The position numbers and the translations under genes are program-made. The notes below the pieces were generated by a model. It was not told where the DNA came from. It saw only the letters and a program-made list of their open reading frames with translations, and did no database searches. A DNA stretch of 64,000 bases, from contig OY821789.1 of NCBI GenBank assembly GCA_963682175.1, positions 1,054,001-1,118,000 on the forward strand. The letters are read 5' to 3'. The first letter of the stretch is position 1; each line of letters opens with the position of its first letter. Source of the DNA: Triglochin maritima. Taxonomy: Eukaryota > Streptophyta > Magnoliopsida > Alismatales > Juncaginaceae. This document shows positions 33,892 to 47,376 of the stretch, piece by piece.

Positions 33892-36168
33892 CCGTAATTT
33901 TTATTTATAATAAAAAAAAATTCAAAATTTCGAAATCTAGGAAAAAAAAAAAATAATTTCCAAATCTACTCCGATCGCGGGTGTGACCCGCGATCCGTGG
34001 GGGGACGGATCGCGGTTCCCACCCGCGATCCGTCTTCCCGCCAAAAATTTTTTTTTTTAATTTTTTTTTTATTTTTTTATTTTTTTTATTTCTGTTTTTA
34101 TTTTTTATTGTAATTATTTGAAATCTTTTTTAAAATCTTTTTTTACCAAAATATGTTTTCTAATTTATATTATTTTTTAAAATTTTTTAATTTTTATTTT
34201 AATTTTTTCAAAAATCGACCTCCAAATCACGCCGATAACTGGGCGTATTGAAATGTTAGGGTATTTTATACAATAAAAAAATAAAATTTCTTAACCACAG
34301 AATAAGAAATTATTTACAAATGAATTTTAAATAAATACTAAAACTAATTAAAACAAAAAATTGGTAACATTGTCCAAAATTCGTAGGGTGTACACACATT
34401 ACACACAGTTTTGGAGGTCGATACAGCAAAAAATTAAAAACACAATTAATTTTTTTTAAAAAATAATAATAATTACAAAACATATTTTGAAAAGAAATAT
34501 AATAAAAAAACTTAATTAAAATAATTTAAAAAAATTCAAAACATAAAACACTCCAACTAAATTCCGTGACTTTTTTTTATTTTCTTTTATTGTTTTTTAT
34601 TTTATGTTTTGATTTTTTTAAAATCATTTTAACTATGTTATATATATATATATACTTCAAAATATGTTTTCTAATTTTTATAAATTTTTTAAAAAAAATT
34701 AGTTGTGTTTTTAATTTTTTGCAGTATCGACTTTCAAAACTGTTTATAATGTATATCCACCTTACAAATTTTTGAAAATAAGTGGTATTCGAAATTTCGA
34801 ATTTTTTCAATTTTTTTTTAAATTTTTGAAAATAAGTGGTATTCGAAAATAAGTGGTATTCGAAATTAAGTGGTATTCGAAAATAAGTGGTATTCGAAAT
34901 TTCGAGTGGTATTCGAAAATAAGTGGTATTCGAAATTGAGTGGTATTCGAAAATAAGTGGTATTCGAAATTTCGAGTGGTATTCGAAAATAAGTGGTATT
35001 CGAAATTTCGAGTGGTATTCAAAAATAAGTGGTATTCGAAATACCACTTATTTTCGAATACCACTTATTTTCGAATACCACTCGAAATTTCGAATACCAC
35101 TTAATTTCGAATACCACTTATTTTCGAATACCACTTATTTTTGAATACCACTCGAAATTTCGAATACCACTAATTTTCGAATACCACTTATTTTCAAAAA
35201 TTTAAAAAAAATTTGAAAAAATTTGAAATTTCGAATACCACTTATTTTCAAAAATTTGTAAGGTGGATATACATTACAAACAGTTTTAAAAGTCGATACT
35301 GCAAATAATTAAAAACACAACTAATTTTTTTTTAAAAATTTATAAAAATTAGAAAACATATTTTGAAGTATATATATATATATAACATAGTTAAAATGAT
35401 TTTAAAAAAATCAAAACATAAAATAAAAAACAATAAAAGAAAATAAAAAAAAGTCACGGAATTTAGTTGGAGTGTTTTATGTTTTGAATTTTTTTAAATT
35501 ATTTTAATTAAGTTTTTTTATTATATTTCTTTTCAAAATATGTTTTGTAATTATTATTATTTTTTAAAAAAAATTAATTGTGTTTTTAATTTTTTGCTGT
35601 ATCGACCTCCAAAACTGTGTGTAATGTGTGTACACCCTACGAATTTTGGACAATGTTACCAATTTTTTGTTTTAATTAGTTTTAGTATTTATTTAAAATT
35701 CATTTGTAAATAATTTCTTATTCTGTGGTTAAGAAATTTTATTTTTTTATTGTATAAAATACCCTAACATTTCAATACGCCCAGTTATCGGCGTGATTTG
35801 GAGGTCGATTTTTGAAAAAATTAAAATAAAAATTAAAAAATTTTAAAAAATAATATAAATTAGAAAACATATTTTGGTAAAAAAAGATTTTAAAAAAGAT
35901 TTCAAATAATTACAATAAAAAATAAAAACAGAAATAAAAAAAATTAAAAATTAAAAAAAAAATTAAAAAAAAAATTTTTTTTGGCGGGAAGACGGATCGC
36001 GGGTGGGAACCGCGATCCGTCCCCCCACGGATCGCGGGTGTGAACCGCGATCCGTCCCCCCACGGATCGCGGGTCACACCCGCGATCGGAGTAGATTTGG
36101 AATTTTTTTTTTTTTTTTCCTAGATTTCGAAATTTTGAATTTTTTTTTATTATAAATAAAAATTACGG
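33892..36168. mobile_element. Fold-back MULE-like element, near-complete 2.28 kb palindrome (copy 2)
   Basis: Starts CCGTAATTTTTATTTATAAT and ends with its reverse complement ATTATAAATAAAAATTACGG. It is flanked by a perfect 9 bp target duplication GCCAAAGAG (33883-33891 and 36169-36177), typical of Mutator-like elements. The arms (~1.14 kb each) are reverse complements almost throughout and meet at about 35041 in GGTATTCGAAATACC. The centre has a ~250 bp zone of GGTATTCGAAAATAAGT repeats. GC hairpins GATCGCGGGTGTGACCCGCGATC sit inside each end, and the right end has one extra hairpin. No protein gene: the apparent frames FEYHLFSNTT are the repeat read through. Confidence 0.93.
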
Positions 36169-36177
36169 GCCAAAGAG

Positions 36178-37214
36178 TGGATTTTGTTGCAATTGTTCTG
36201 GTTATATTGCACAACAATCCTGGATATTACGGCTATTGCGAACAGAGATCTTTTGTTTTAGGATTTCGTATGGACCCAGTAGATTTCTCACAATTTAGTC
36301 TAGGAAAATGAAGCACTACATCTTTGTACATGATCACATATCATATAATTAGCTCAATCTACCAATACCTTTTTGTTATGTAAAAACAAATATGATTTTC
36401 GCTCTTCTTGCTTTGAAAAACCATCTATCACTTTGTAATTTGTATCCCCCTTTAAGGCTTTAACTTAAATTACCTTACAAGAAGAGACCTTTTTTGAACA
36501 TTTTCCACTAAAATTGCATTTTCCTGAGTGCTCACGTGTAAGTGGATTCTCGAAGGAATCTAGATGAGACACGTTTGATTCAAGTTTTATGAGAATTTCA
36601 ATATTAGTAATGAATCACGCGCAAACAAATATACAGTCCATTGATGTGTTCGTGTATTTTCTTAGACCACCTATTTGGGTTGTGTGCTAATGTTTCTGAG
36701 CATTTTCTTTCACACCATCTTAATGGGGCTTGTTTTTGTTGGAACGTAGGACAACATCTATATATCCACAGAAACCTCATAAGAAGGCTCCACATTAGCA
36801 GCCCCATTTGTTGTTTTTACAGTCACAAGCAAAGAGGTTTTAATTGAAAGTTGCACTTGTAACGTTATGGATCCCGAATATTCCAATGCTATCATAATTC
36901 ACACACATAAACACAAAAGTTGATCTTGACTTTCCCTAGTTGACAACGTTTAACTATTTATAATCACGGACTCACTCCAGCCTCTTCCAGTCTTCGTTAG
37001 TTAGATGAAAAAGCATTAACTACTGCTTCGTTTATAAGTTCTTGTCATAATTTACAAAAGTTAGACATCCCTTTTGAGATGTTCCTTGCATGCCATTATG
37101 CAAATGTAAAAATTATTTCCTAAACCCTATCTGAATTACATTTACTTTACTAAATTTCTGTAAATTTTAAAAATTGCAAGGATGGTCATTCTCCCTCCGC
37201 ACTTCTGGAAGATG
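36178..37214. other. Intergenic stretch, no gene recognised
   Basis: Open frames at 36604-36847 on both strands have no recognisable domain. No element ends found. Confidence 0.4.
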
Positions 37215-37219
37215 GTAGC

Positions 37220-39094
37220 TGTCACCACCTTGAATTCGAGGATGCCCGAGGGTGCGCCATACCGGGCCAGGTTCGTGAGCTTGGAGCATCACAAGGAACT
37301 ACGAAGCACACAAGGCAAACCAAACGCGAGGCGTGAGGTGAGCAACGGGGGTAGCCCAAGTACCCCCCCTGGGTTTTGCAAGGCAAGCACCAAGGAGGTT
37401 CGAGATGCGCGGGCATGCGCACACGCAAGGCGAAGCGTGGAGGAGGAACCGAGTGGCAGGCAACGGCAAAGCGCGCGCAAGAAGGCAAGTAGCCGAGGCT
37501 ACGAACATGGAGTGAAAGGCCTAGTCCAAGGACGTGCGCGTAGCACGGGCGCGAGGAAGCTATGCTCGGGCGACATGCGCGCGCGCGGGGCGCATGCATG
37601 GGCGAGCGAGGCAAAGGCACGGATGTTCTAAAGTCTATAGCGTGGATTGGTGGCTTGGAGCGCGAGGCGCGTGGAAAGCACCAAAGCTTGGAGTCCGGGG
37701 ACACCCAAGCGAAGGTCTAAGGGCATCAGCAAGCGAGGCGCATGCGTAGCACTTGGGAAGTGCGAGAACATGTACTAAGCATGACCCGGGCAGCACTTAG
37801 GCACGCCATGGAGGTGGGCTTGAGCGGGCAATGCTTAGGATGGAGGCGCAGGAGCTTGGGAGGCTAAAGACAAGGAGTCAACACCAGGTCAGCACAAGGA
37901 GACTAGGTGAGGATCGTAGTCAACACGAGTCAATACCGGTCAACTGGTGGTGGATGGTGCGGGCCGACGAGGACTACCCATGGGCGAAGCAAGGACCGAG
38001 ATCGGTGACCAGGCAAGGCGTGGGCAGCCCAACAAAAGCGTGGAGACCAAGTCAAAGGAGGGAGGCTACATTCGTTGAGACGGTTATGGACTTGGTCCAC
38101 CAACCGAAGGGAGAGGGCAACATGGGCTTAATGGGTCAGCCCCAATACGCACATGTCTCCCTTACATGTAGGTATTCGGTTAGGAAGGAGTGAAAACCGT
38201 GATGCATGCATTCCTTGAAAATAGGAACCGAAGATGCACTTCCTAAAAAGTAGGATTCGGTTAAGGAACGGGTCCATAACCGAACGAGAGATGTGCAAGG
38301 GATTTGAACGGGTCAAACCCACTTGCGCGATTTCCTATTTTGAGGGACGGTTTTGAAGACACATATTCCAGCAAAATACAACATGATCCCCATGTTTCCA
38401 GCCAGCCTTAACTGAAGGGTTCGGTTATGACTATGAGGCGCTATTTGTGGGAATTAATCTACGGTGGAGGAAGAGTTTGGGAATGATTCCTATGGATTAA
38501 TTCAGCCACGATTATTATCAAGTTATGGGGGGAGAATATGAAGCTATTCTCTTGCAACCAAAGGAAGGTGGGTTGGGTGGCATCCAACCGTGCTACAAAG
38601 TAGGGTTTTGAAGCACTATAAAAGGGGACGCCTTCATAGGTTCAGAATCATCAATCAAAGGGCACCAATTCGGATCAGCAATTCGAATTGTCTTCGGATA
38701 GGGTTTCCATCATAGTTTGAGGTTAGATTTGGGCGTGAGAGAGTTTCTGTAGGGGAGACTTGTGAACGTGAAATCTTTGTAATCCCTTTGGGACGTTTCT
38801 TATATTTAATAAAAAGAGATTGTTCCGCCACCTTTCTTTCAGTGTTCTTGTGTGGGGAATTTGGGACGTTTTGGGGGCTTGGTGTTTGTGAGGGTTGTGC
38901 AACCTTAGTTTCCGCGTGTGCTTGTTGTGGGGGCTATTCCGCTAGTTCCCAACTCTGAGGGTAACCTAAGAGTTGTACGGTTGTGTTGGTGTTTTCAACT
39001 TTGCCCCGCGGGGATAGAACGTTTGGCGAGGCCAAAGTTCGAAAAAGTTGGAATTTGAGAGTCTCTAAAGGACTCCTAACACGACCGGGTGACA
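37220..39094 (+). mobile_element. Solo LTR, third family, GC-rich U3
   Basis: An 1875 bp unit beginning TGTCACC and ending GGTGACA (7 bp inverted ends), flanked by a perfect 5 bp TSD GTAGC (37215-37219, 39095-39099). The TATA box CTATAAAAGGG (38616-38626) and a polyadenylation-type AATAAAAAG near 38808 set the orientation. The first ~900 bp is GC-rich and gives long but meaningless open frames on both strands (for example 149 and 160 codons at 37182-37704). No gag-pol present. Confidence 0.88.
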
Positions 39095-39099
39095 GTAGC

Positions 39100-40620
39100 C
39101 ATGGAATGAAAATTTACTACTGCGGAGTTTGGTTTAATAACCAACTTCTCGTTACAAATAGGATTTGCATGTTGTTGTCTTCTCTTCAACTTAAAAGTTC
39201 GAAACCAAGACAAAACCTCTTCAATGTGCAAAGGAGAGCTCAACTTTCTGCTGGAATTTAACTGCTGGAAGTCAACAAACAAAGCAAAAGAGAGGATGAG
39301 ATCATGGGTTTTCTTTTTCTCTTTAAAATAATAAAATAAGGTTATTATTACAAAGTTGGATGAGGTGTCACAATCAGATTCTTTTCAATGGGCCCAACTT
39401 CTTTGGATGGATGGGTGTGGTTGTGTTTGATTGCAAACTCACAGACCACACCACTCTGATCCCATCATTCCCACCACCCCACTTCTGGTCTCTGTCTATT
39501 CTCTCTCTCTCTCTCTTCTTTTGTGAACTTCTTGTTGTCTTTGTGCCCTTTGGAATCCTTTTCAAATAGAATTGCACGAGTTTTGAAAAATGGTGTTTCA
39601 TCTTTAATTTTTCTTCAATTCAACTATTTTGGTGTACTTTGGTATATACTTGTGTTTGCTTGATTTGGAATGAAAGGAATAATGTGTACAAGCTAGCTAG
39701 GGAGGTGTGGCCAACGAGCTGAACATAGCTTCTATTCAGTTTTCTGATGATTACTGGTGAAGATGCTTTAGAAGTTCTATTTCTGGAGGAATCAATTGGA
39801 AGCTGACCAGTTGGAACTTTTTAATTTCAATTAGTAATTGTAGTTTGTTTTAGTTCTATTCATGAATGTAGTAGCTAAAGGCTTGTGGTGATTTTATGAA
39901 GTTTGTAAGAGAACATGTTTATTTCTTTGATCACATGCTAGTTGCAAAAAAAACAAGGGTATGATACCAAGACAGTGGTTTTCATGATTGATAGTTAACA
40001 GTTTTATGTGTAACATATCTGTTCCTAAACCTCCTTTCTCTGTTTGTATACTGCATCATGTTAGTGTTTTGTTCTCTAACTTTTTGACCCTAAATCCATC
40101 GGATACATGTTTCTAAAGCTCGGGAGCACAACCTTTTGGTTATTCCTAGGAAGCTTACAAATATTTACCAATCCAAAAAAGATTAATGACTGTGGAGAGA
40201 AAACATGCTATGCAACAAAAGATAAGAATCCCACAAGATCATGTCCCACATCTTACATCTATGCGAGTTATTCTTAAAGTCCATGAAACAGATGAAAAGA
40301 ATACAAAACACAATAATGGAATGGTGGATGGATGTGTTGAAATCTTTGGATGTCATATGGAGGGTACCCCAAAATAAATAAAAAATTAAAGTGATCCTCC
40401 TTAGCTTTTTAGGGTTCCCTATTGGGAGAAAATATATCAAAAGATGGGACTTTTGAGTCATCTGGTCTCCCATTAGAGTACGTGTAAAAATATTCCTTAC
40501 TCTTTAAACCTTTTTATCTTTATCACCTGGTTAGCCTTTGCACATTATCAGAAGGATTGGCAAATTAGCATAGACACTTTGTACAAGAAGAACATGGGTT
40601 TGCCTTCCCAAAATCCTTGA
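39100..40620. other. Intergenic stretch, no gene recognised
   Basis: Contains a (CT)n-rich tract near 39500. No conserved coding or RNA signature seen. Confidence 0.4.
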
Positions 40621-40629
40621 AAAATTAAC

Positions 40630-41646
40630 TGAATTGCTATTCATCGCCCCAAAATTACTTAAATCGCCCCCAACAAATTACCATTTTGCCCTTCAGAAAC
40701 TTTTAAAAAAAAAAATTTTAGGGGGAGGCGTCTGCCGGAGCCGCCTCCCCATAGGGGGGAGGCGGCTGACACAGACGCCCGACCCTTGGATCGGGCGTCT
40801 GTGGCGGACGTCGCCCCCCTATGGGGAGGCGGCTCCGACGCCTCCCTCCTATGGGGAGGCGGCTCCGGCAGACGCCTCCCCCTAAAAATTTTTTTTTTTG
40901 GGTTTTTTTAATATTAATAGAAAATAGGGTTTACATTATCAAATTTAATATGTTTGTACATTATGTAGTGTGGATTGATTATCAAAAAATTTGAAAGATA
41001 GGATACTCATCATAAAAAAATAACAGTACGACAGAGAAACAAATACGAAAACAAACGTACGACAGATAAAAAAATACTAATGGAGTTGTTATGTACAGTG
41101 GATGGGTAAGATGATTTGGGCTGTGTAGCCGATCCTGGAGAAGAAGGACGAGATGTCAGGCGAGTACACCAGAGCTGCTTGTGTAGATGATGATCACTTG
41201 ATACAGGCGTGACATTCTCAGTTGGGCATCCCCGACCATGATTAGGTTGATGAGTAGTTAGAGTATTAGTATCTTACTCTTATTACTGTATTCTCGTTTC
41301 TGTCGTACACTTACTATTCGTACTTGTATTTGTTTATCTGTCGTACGTTTGTTTTTGTATTTGTTTTTGTTTCTCTGTCGTACTGTTATTTTTTTATGAT
41401 GAGTATCCTATCTTTCAAATTTTTTGATAATCAATCCACACTACATAATGTACAAACATATTAAATTTGATAATGTAAACCCTATTTTCTATTAATATTA
41501 AAAAAAACCCAAAAAAAATTTTTTTTAGGGGGAGGCGTCTGCCGGAGCCGCCTCCCCCTAAAATTTTTTTTTAAAGTTTCTGAAGGGCAAAATGGTAATT
41601 TGTTGGGGCGATTTAAGTAATTTTGAGGCGACGAATAGTAGTTCCC
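40630..41646. mobile_element. Non-autonomous MULE-like element with 9 bp target duplication
   Basis: A perfect 9 bp TSD AAAATTAAC lies at 40621-40629 and 41647-41655. Left end TGAATTGCTATTCATCGCC pairs with the right end (reverse complement GGGAACTACTATTCGTCGCC). Arms continue inward as inverted repeats (ACTTAAATCGCCCC; a ~150 bp block with GTACGACAGAGAAACAAATA at 40900-41065 and 41335-41515). The left arm has a GC-rich dyad cluster of AGGCGTCTGCCGGAGCCGCC type, of which the right arm keeps only one unit. No transposase. Confidence 0.87.
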
Positions 41647-41655
41647 AAAATTAAC

Positions 41656-43279
41656 GAAGAATCAAAAGGTGAGTATAAAACCACTGAACTTGGTGGTGGT
41701 GGTGATGGTGTGGAGCACCAATCACCCTGATCCTAACATTTGTATCAAATATGTACATGTTTGTGCAAAATGTGCAACTATAACTACAGATCATTATCAT
41801 ATAACTAATTTTTGTCCACTGTACTCTGCACTGAATTAGTATTCCTGAATAATAATAATAACTACCACTAGATTTTTTGTGATTGATTGGATTGGGCGGG
41901 TCAATTCCAATCTTTCTTGTGATAGAGATTCTCGACAAAAACAGAACTCAATCTTCTCTCCTTGATTTCTTGCAATCATCAATTTAGTATTATTCAGTCT
42001 ATGAAAAGCTACAAAAGTGGTACAATGTGTTTTTGATACATGTCCTCTTCAGAGGTGCATATGAGGTTGATTATCCTCCTGTTTGGTATCAATCAACTTT
42101 GAACCGTTTTAGTAAGATGGGCATCTAATTCAATCATTAATTAGTAAATTAGTGTGTTTATAAAAAATCCATCGAACAGTGATCTGTGAAATCTTTTTTT
42201 TATTCTCATCTTTTTCTTGTCCAGGTGTTGCCTTGGACACCAGAAAATTTGTTTGCACACCCTTGTCTTAGTGGTGTCCATGACCCCAGACCTAACACAA
42301 GGTAAATGGATAACACCTGTGATTCTAATGGAGGGTTCTTCCAAAGAACTTTAGATAACATCTAGGAAAGAAACAAAGAGAGAAGGAGAAACTGCCCTGC
42401 ATCACTGGAAACCATTGTATTATCTAACTTAAAGGAGTACTAAAGCTGTAGAGGTTTTTCAGAAAGACTGAAGTTATCTGAATCAAGCGAGTAATTCAAA
42501 GTTGTGGTGGGTGTAATTGACATTGTCAAGGTATCTTTTGATCACATGAAGTTAAATGGGATTAGTGTTGTTTAGTAAGTAACACCTCTTAAGTTTTCTA
42601 GGGTCATGTGTCCACTGATGATATTAGTGGGGAGTTGGTGTCTCATCCCAAAAAAGTGTGACTATTTTTAACTAATCAACAGCAACTACCAGTATCCTCC
42701 CTGCTCATGCCACAATTCTCAACTGCCAATATAATGAACTTTCAGGCCTTCAGTTTGGTTTTGGATTAGTTATGTCTAGTGGGCAGTGGGCTTGGTGTTT
42801 CCATTAGGGTTATGGTGTAACTGGGCTAACAGACTGAGCTTTTCACGTAAAAAGAGACCTAGACAAAAATAAATATACACCTAAACCTTCGTTGTTGATT
42901 CCTCCAACCTCCTGTTACGGAGTGGTCTGGAAAATGAAGATGTCACTGGAAAATTGTAGAAACATATGCCAGAATTTCAACAAATAAATATATGTAGAAA
43001 CAAGCTACAAAGTACTTGGAATATTTCAGAGCATGAAATCCAATAATTACGTCCTTCAAGTAAACATATATTTACTTATATAAAATAAACAAATATAGAT
43101 ACTTGGTAGCAGGAAATACAAGTACTCCAAGTTTTTTTTAATGATTTCTATACTACTATTTCCAATTTTGAAGCTTGATGAGCATAATATTGTTTGAACT
43201 GTCATTCCATGTTATATGAAGAGTAGAAGGCCAAGATAATGGTTGGTATCTAAGAAACCTTGCCTTCTTTTCATTAGTC
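41656..43279. other. Intergenic stretch downstream of the MDH gene
   Basis: No gene recognised. The end next to 43280 should contain the MDH 3' UTR. A (GTG)n-like GGTGGTGGTGATGGTG run is at about 41692-41710. Confidence 0.4.
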
Positions 43280-46200
43280 TTAATTTTTAATGAAAGATGT
43301 CCCCTTCTGAATACTTCCTGCCAACTCTTTTTTTGCTTTCTCCAGGCCAGCCCTAACAAAGACAATAAGAGAATAAATCAATAAGTCAAGATGGCTTCCT
43401 TCATGATAAAACTTAACCAATTCTTAACACAACTATGAGGTTGTGTTCAAAGCTTGAGTTTCAACATTCAACCAAGAAAATTGGCACCCCACAAACCGAT
43501 TTCACAAAATGTCCAAATGCAAGCATTATGATCCGAAGATGCAATCCACTCCGTCCTCAACTAATTTGAGTATGGACCACATGATTTGGTAATTTTGACA
43601 TCAAATCCACATCAAATCCTCGACACATAACTAGTAGGTATAATTTCCAAAATTATGTACCTTTCATATACGTTCAGTGGTCCAAGAGGGAATATCTCTT
43701 CAACACCACTACGCCCGAGCCGCACCTTTGTTGCGAAGAATGGCAACTCCGTCACCTATATGAAGAAACGTTTGCATAAGGAGATAATACAATATCATGT
43801 CTAAAATTGCAAAGAAAATTAATAATATTTAGCAGTACTTGAGAATCCACATAAGCACATTCCACAATTCCAGCATCACCCCGTAATCCCCGCAGGCATG
43901 CATCAGCAAACTTAGCAGCAGCAAATGCCTGCAACATTATCATGCATTCAGAATTAGTTATTTGTTCATGTGCAAATAGTTCAGTAGAAAATAGAGATAT
44001 GTAATTTGAGGACGAACCATAGAGAGTGTTGCAGATCCAGCACCGGCCTTTGCCTGAGAAGGTATAATAAATGTTTCATTATAAGAAAGCAATTTGAAAA
44101 ATAATAATTCAATTACATCAACGGGTCACACATGCCCCGGTGGATACGACCAAGTTCACACAGGCAGTAGGTGAATACGGCCCGGTTAACACATTATTAT
44201 TTTTAAATGAAAGTCTTAGCATAGCAATCTAGAACAAACAAAAGAAATTCTGAGAAAATATCAACAAAAGTCTTTGCAGATAAAAGCACATTCTTTTAAA
44301 ACAGACAAATTTAAGAAAACACAAAATTAACTGCTAGGTAAATTTTTATTTTGTATGACACCATAACCTATTACTTGTAAGAAGGTCGGACGGTGCAAGA
44401 AATAAAAAAGATAAAATACAAATCAGGTCTTGAAGATGCTTACAGGATTTGAGTGGAGTTTCTAGCACAACTTCATTTCAAATCTCCATTGTCCAACATA
44501 TTAAACCATTTTTTAAATATGAAGTGGTAAGATGTTCAATAGCAAAGTTCATCTAGCACAAGATGTTGAGTAATTATAGAAAATAAGGAGTCGAGACAAT
44601 AAAGTTCCATCAAGGATTGGTGAAATCTTCATTAGAGAATATTTTAGTTCTAGCCAATATAGAATAAGATAAAATATTTTTTTTACCTCAACAACTTCTG
44701 TCCCTCCATTCTGGATCCTATTGGTGAGGTAGTCTATCTCTTCGGCTGTGAAAGAGCACGGAGGCTTAACCTGCGGAATTTCTATAGTTTTTAAGACACA
44801 TTAAAAACACAATAAGGAGTGCAAACCACAATTATTTTGTAATTACCTGTGACAGAAGTGGCAGAATTGTAACCCCAGCGTGACCACCAACAACCGGGAC
44901 ATCTACATCCTTAGGGTCAACTCCTAGTACTTCTGCCTGCAAAAAAAAAAAAGAATAGACCCATTTGTGTTAAATTATGTTTATTCATGATGCAGCCAAT
45001 ACATGATGGAACGGTCTGCTAGCCAAAAAAAGAATAGACCCATTTTGTGTTAAATTATGTTTATTCATGATAACAAAATGTCTTTTTCCATTTTAGCAGA
45101 GGCATTTATACGCACCACAAACGTGTTGGCTCTAACTACATCGAGCATTGTCACTCCCAGAAGGCGCTTCGGATCATAGGTTCCAGCTTTCTTGAAAACC
45201 TCAGCAGCAATAGGGACAGTGGAATTCACAGGATTGCTGATCAAATTCAGCATGGCATGGGGACAGCACTTTGCAATTCCCTCACATAGAGTACGGACAA
45301 TTCCGGCATTAATCTTGAATAAATCATCCCTAGTCATTCCTGGTTTCCTTGGGACACCAGCAGGAATGATTACAAGATCCATTCCTGTCAAAGCATTCTC
45401 AAGTTGAGGTTGACCAAGAAAACCTCGTACCTGCAAAATAATGATAAATAAGAAAGTTAGAAGTGGAGATATCATTCAGTAATATAAAGTTGCATCTTTG
45501 ATGCATTATATGTTTAATCTGCAATGGCATAGACTACGGGATGCTAACAAGTAACAACAAAATAACAATATTGATAACAAGTTAGTAATGGCACATACAA
45601 AATTTAGAATATAATTCAAAAAAGGCTACTGATCAACAAATACAAAAACACTAGTTCTTGGGAATTGATATAATTTAATGAATTAAGAGTTGAACTCAGA
45701 ATAAGTAGATTTTGAAATTTATATACATTTAATTATTGGAAATTGAATATATCAGCATAATTCTCAAACGATAGAATCATACCTGACCACATGAGAAGGG
45801 AATATTGTTACATTAGCAGAATTGGCAATTAAGCAGTGTCCATAACAGTACTCCACCAGTCAAAGAAATATTGAAATACAGGGCAGACGGAACCAAAAAC
45901 CTTTAACAATAAGGTATAGACAACCACTTACATACTGCAGATCAACATCTATTCATGAATCTAATGAGTAAACAAGAAAATTAAATTTTACAGAAGCACC
46001 GATATTGCTGGCAAGACGGGGAAGCTCTAATACCACTTTTACTAAAGCAATTTAACATATAACACGTAAAACTTGACTAGCACCAATGTTTTCCAATAAT
46101 CCTTTACATTGGTGCCCCAGGGGTCTCGGCATACTAGGCAGATAACAAAGACAATAATCCCTATCATTGGGTTAGAAATATAAGTTGTGAAATAATCTCA

Positions 46201-47376
46201 TATTGACTCAGTACACTATAAATCATGTTATTGTCAATGCAAGATAAATTGTCTGAAATCTGGTTAACCAATAGTTATCCGTTTTCGTATCAAATTTGGC
46301 CACGTAAAAAAGAATTTTATATTCTGGGAACGAAAAGATTACCACAGCACTAGTATCCATGTGACTAATATCTGCTGTAACACCAGGGGCATTCACGACA
46401 TCATAAAGATGGAGAACAGATACTAGAGGGTTCATTTTCATCAAAAGCGACAACGACTGTCCAATGCCTCCAGCTGCACCTAAAATTGCAACTTTGAATC
46501 CAGCAGCCCCACCTTTTGCCCTACAATCCGATCGTTCCAGCATCCTCCCCTTGACCTGGTACCAAATGATGCAAAAAGATACATTAGCTTCATTAATCAA
46601 CAAGGATACTTGAATGACTGGTTTTGAAACCAGGTTTTTCCATTTGAACTAAAATAAGCTGGAAATCATGGTATTCCTAGAAGTAAATCAGAAAGCATGA
46701 TTGAGTTGCAACATCAATAAATATTGGAAAATTAAATACAAATTGCTCGAAACTCTATAACAAACTTAAGAATCAGAAACCGTTTCATGAAATCTGTGAA
46801 ACCAAACAAGACAAGGAATGTCAAAATACAAATTCCTTCCCATATACATAAGTACCACAACAAAAGCAGTTCAAGCAAAGTCACACTTGGGTCTACCAAT
46901 AATTAAGAAAGGAACACTTCACATAAAACTCTACAATTCAATGGAAACCTTCCAAAGATATCATTTTTATTGTCCCTAAACCATCACTACCAATCCAATA
47001 TTCTGAACTATGAAACGAACACTGAAATCAACATAGGGTCAATTAGAAATTAAGAAAGAAGTACTCCAGAACAATTAAAACCCTACAATTCCTTTGAAAA
47101 CCACCAAAAATAACAATCTTTGTAATCCCTAAACCGTCAATATCTATCCAACTCCCCAAACTATGAGACGAAAACCCACAGTAAAAATCACACCTTTGGT
47201 ACAAAAACAACGAATTCGGATCAAAACAAACGAAACCCACGAAAATTATCCACTAATCCGAAACAGAAACCAAACTGTTAAGATCTCAAATTCCAGGTAG
47301 AGAAGAGAACCCAAACCTGGGCATTGGCGGGGGCAAGGTGGGCAGAAATCGTCGCAAGGCGCCTCGACGCGTCCAT
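43280..47376 (-). CDS. PMDH: Peroxisomal (glyoxysomal) NAD-dependent malate dehydrogenase
   Basis: Interconverts malate and oxaloacetate with NAD(H) in peroxisomes, re-oxidising NADH for beta-oxidation and photorespiration. Nine exons on the minus strand, all GT-AG and in phase: 47317-47376, 46343-46555, 45116-45430, 44847-44936, 44687-44770, 44018-44053, 43839-43928, 43661-43755, 43280-43352. Total 1056 nt, 351 aa (family ~354-358). N-terminus [16 protein letters not shown] carries a PTS2 signal R6-L7-x5-H13-L14, which separates it from mitochondrial and plastid isoforms. Visible motifs: Rossmann GAAGGIGQ (46-53), substrate loop [13 protein letters not shown] (R119, R125), [10 protein letters not shown], catalytic VVGGHAG (His215). 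It ends [12 protein letters not shown] is followed by S where most homologues have P, a tolerated-looking change. The gene appears intact. Confidence 0.95.

Noticed and set aside
34577..35144. Long open frames with FEYHLFSNTT repeats
   Set aside because: Produced by the GGTATTCGAAAATAAGT repeat at the centre of the fold-back element; both strands give the same peptide because the DNA is palindromic.
37182..38193. Open frames of 120-160 codons on both strands
   Set aside because: They fall across the start and GC-rich U3 of a solo LTR, overlap each other, and show no domain.
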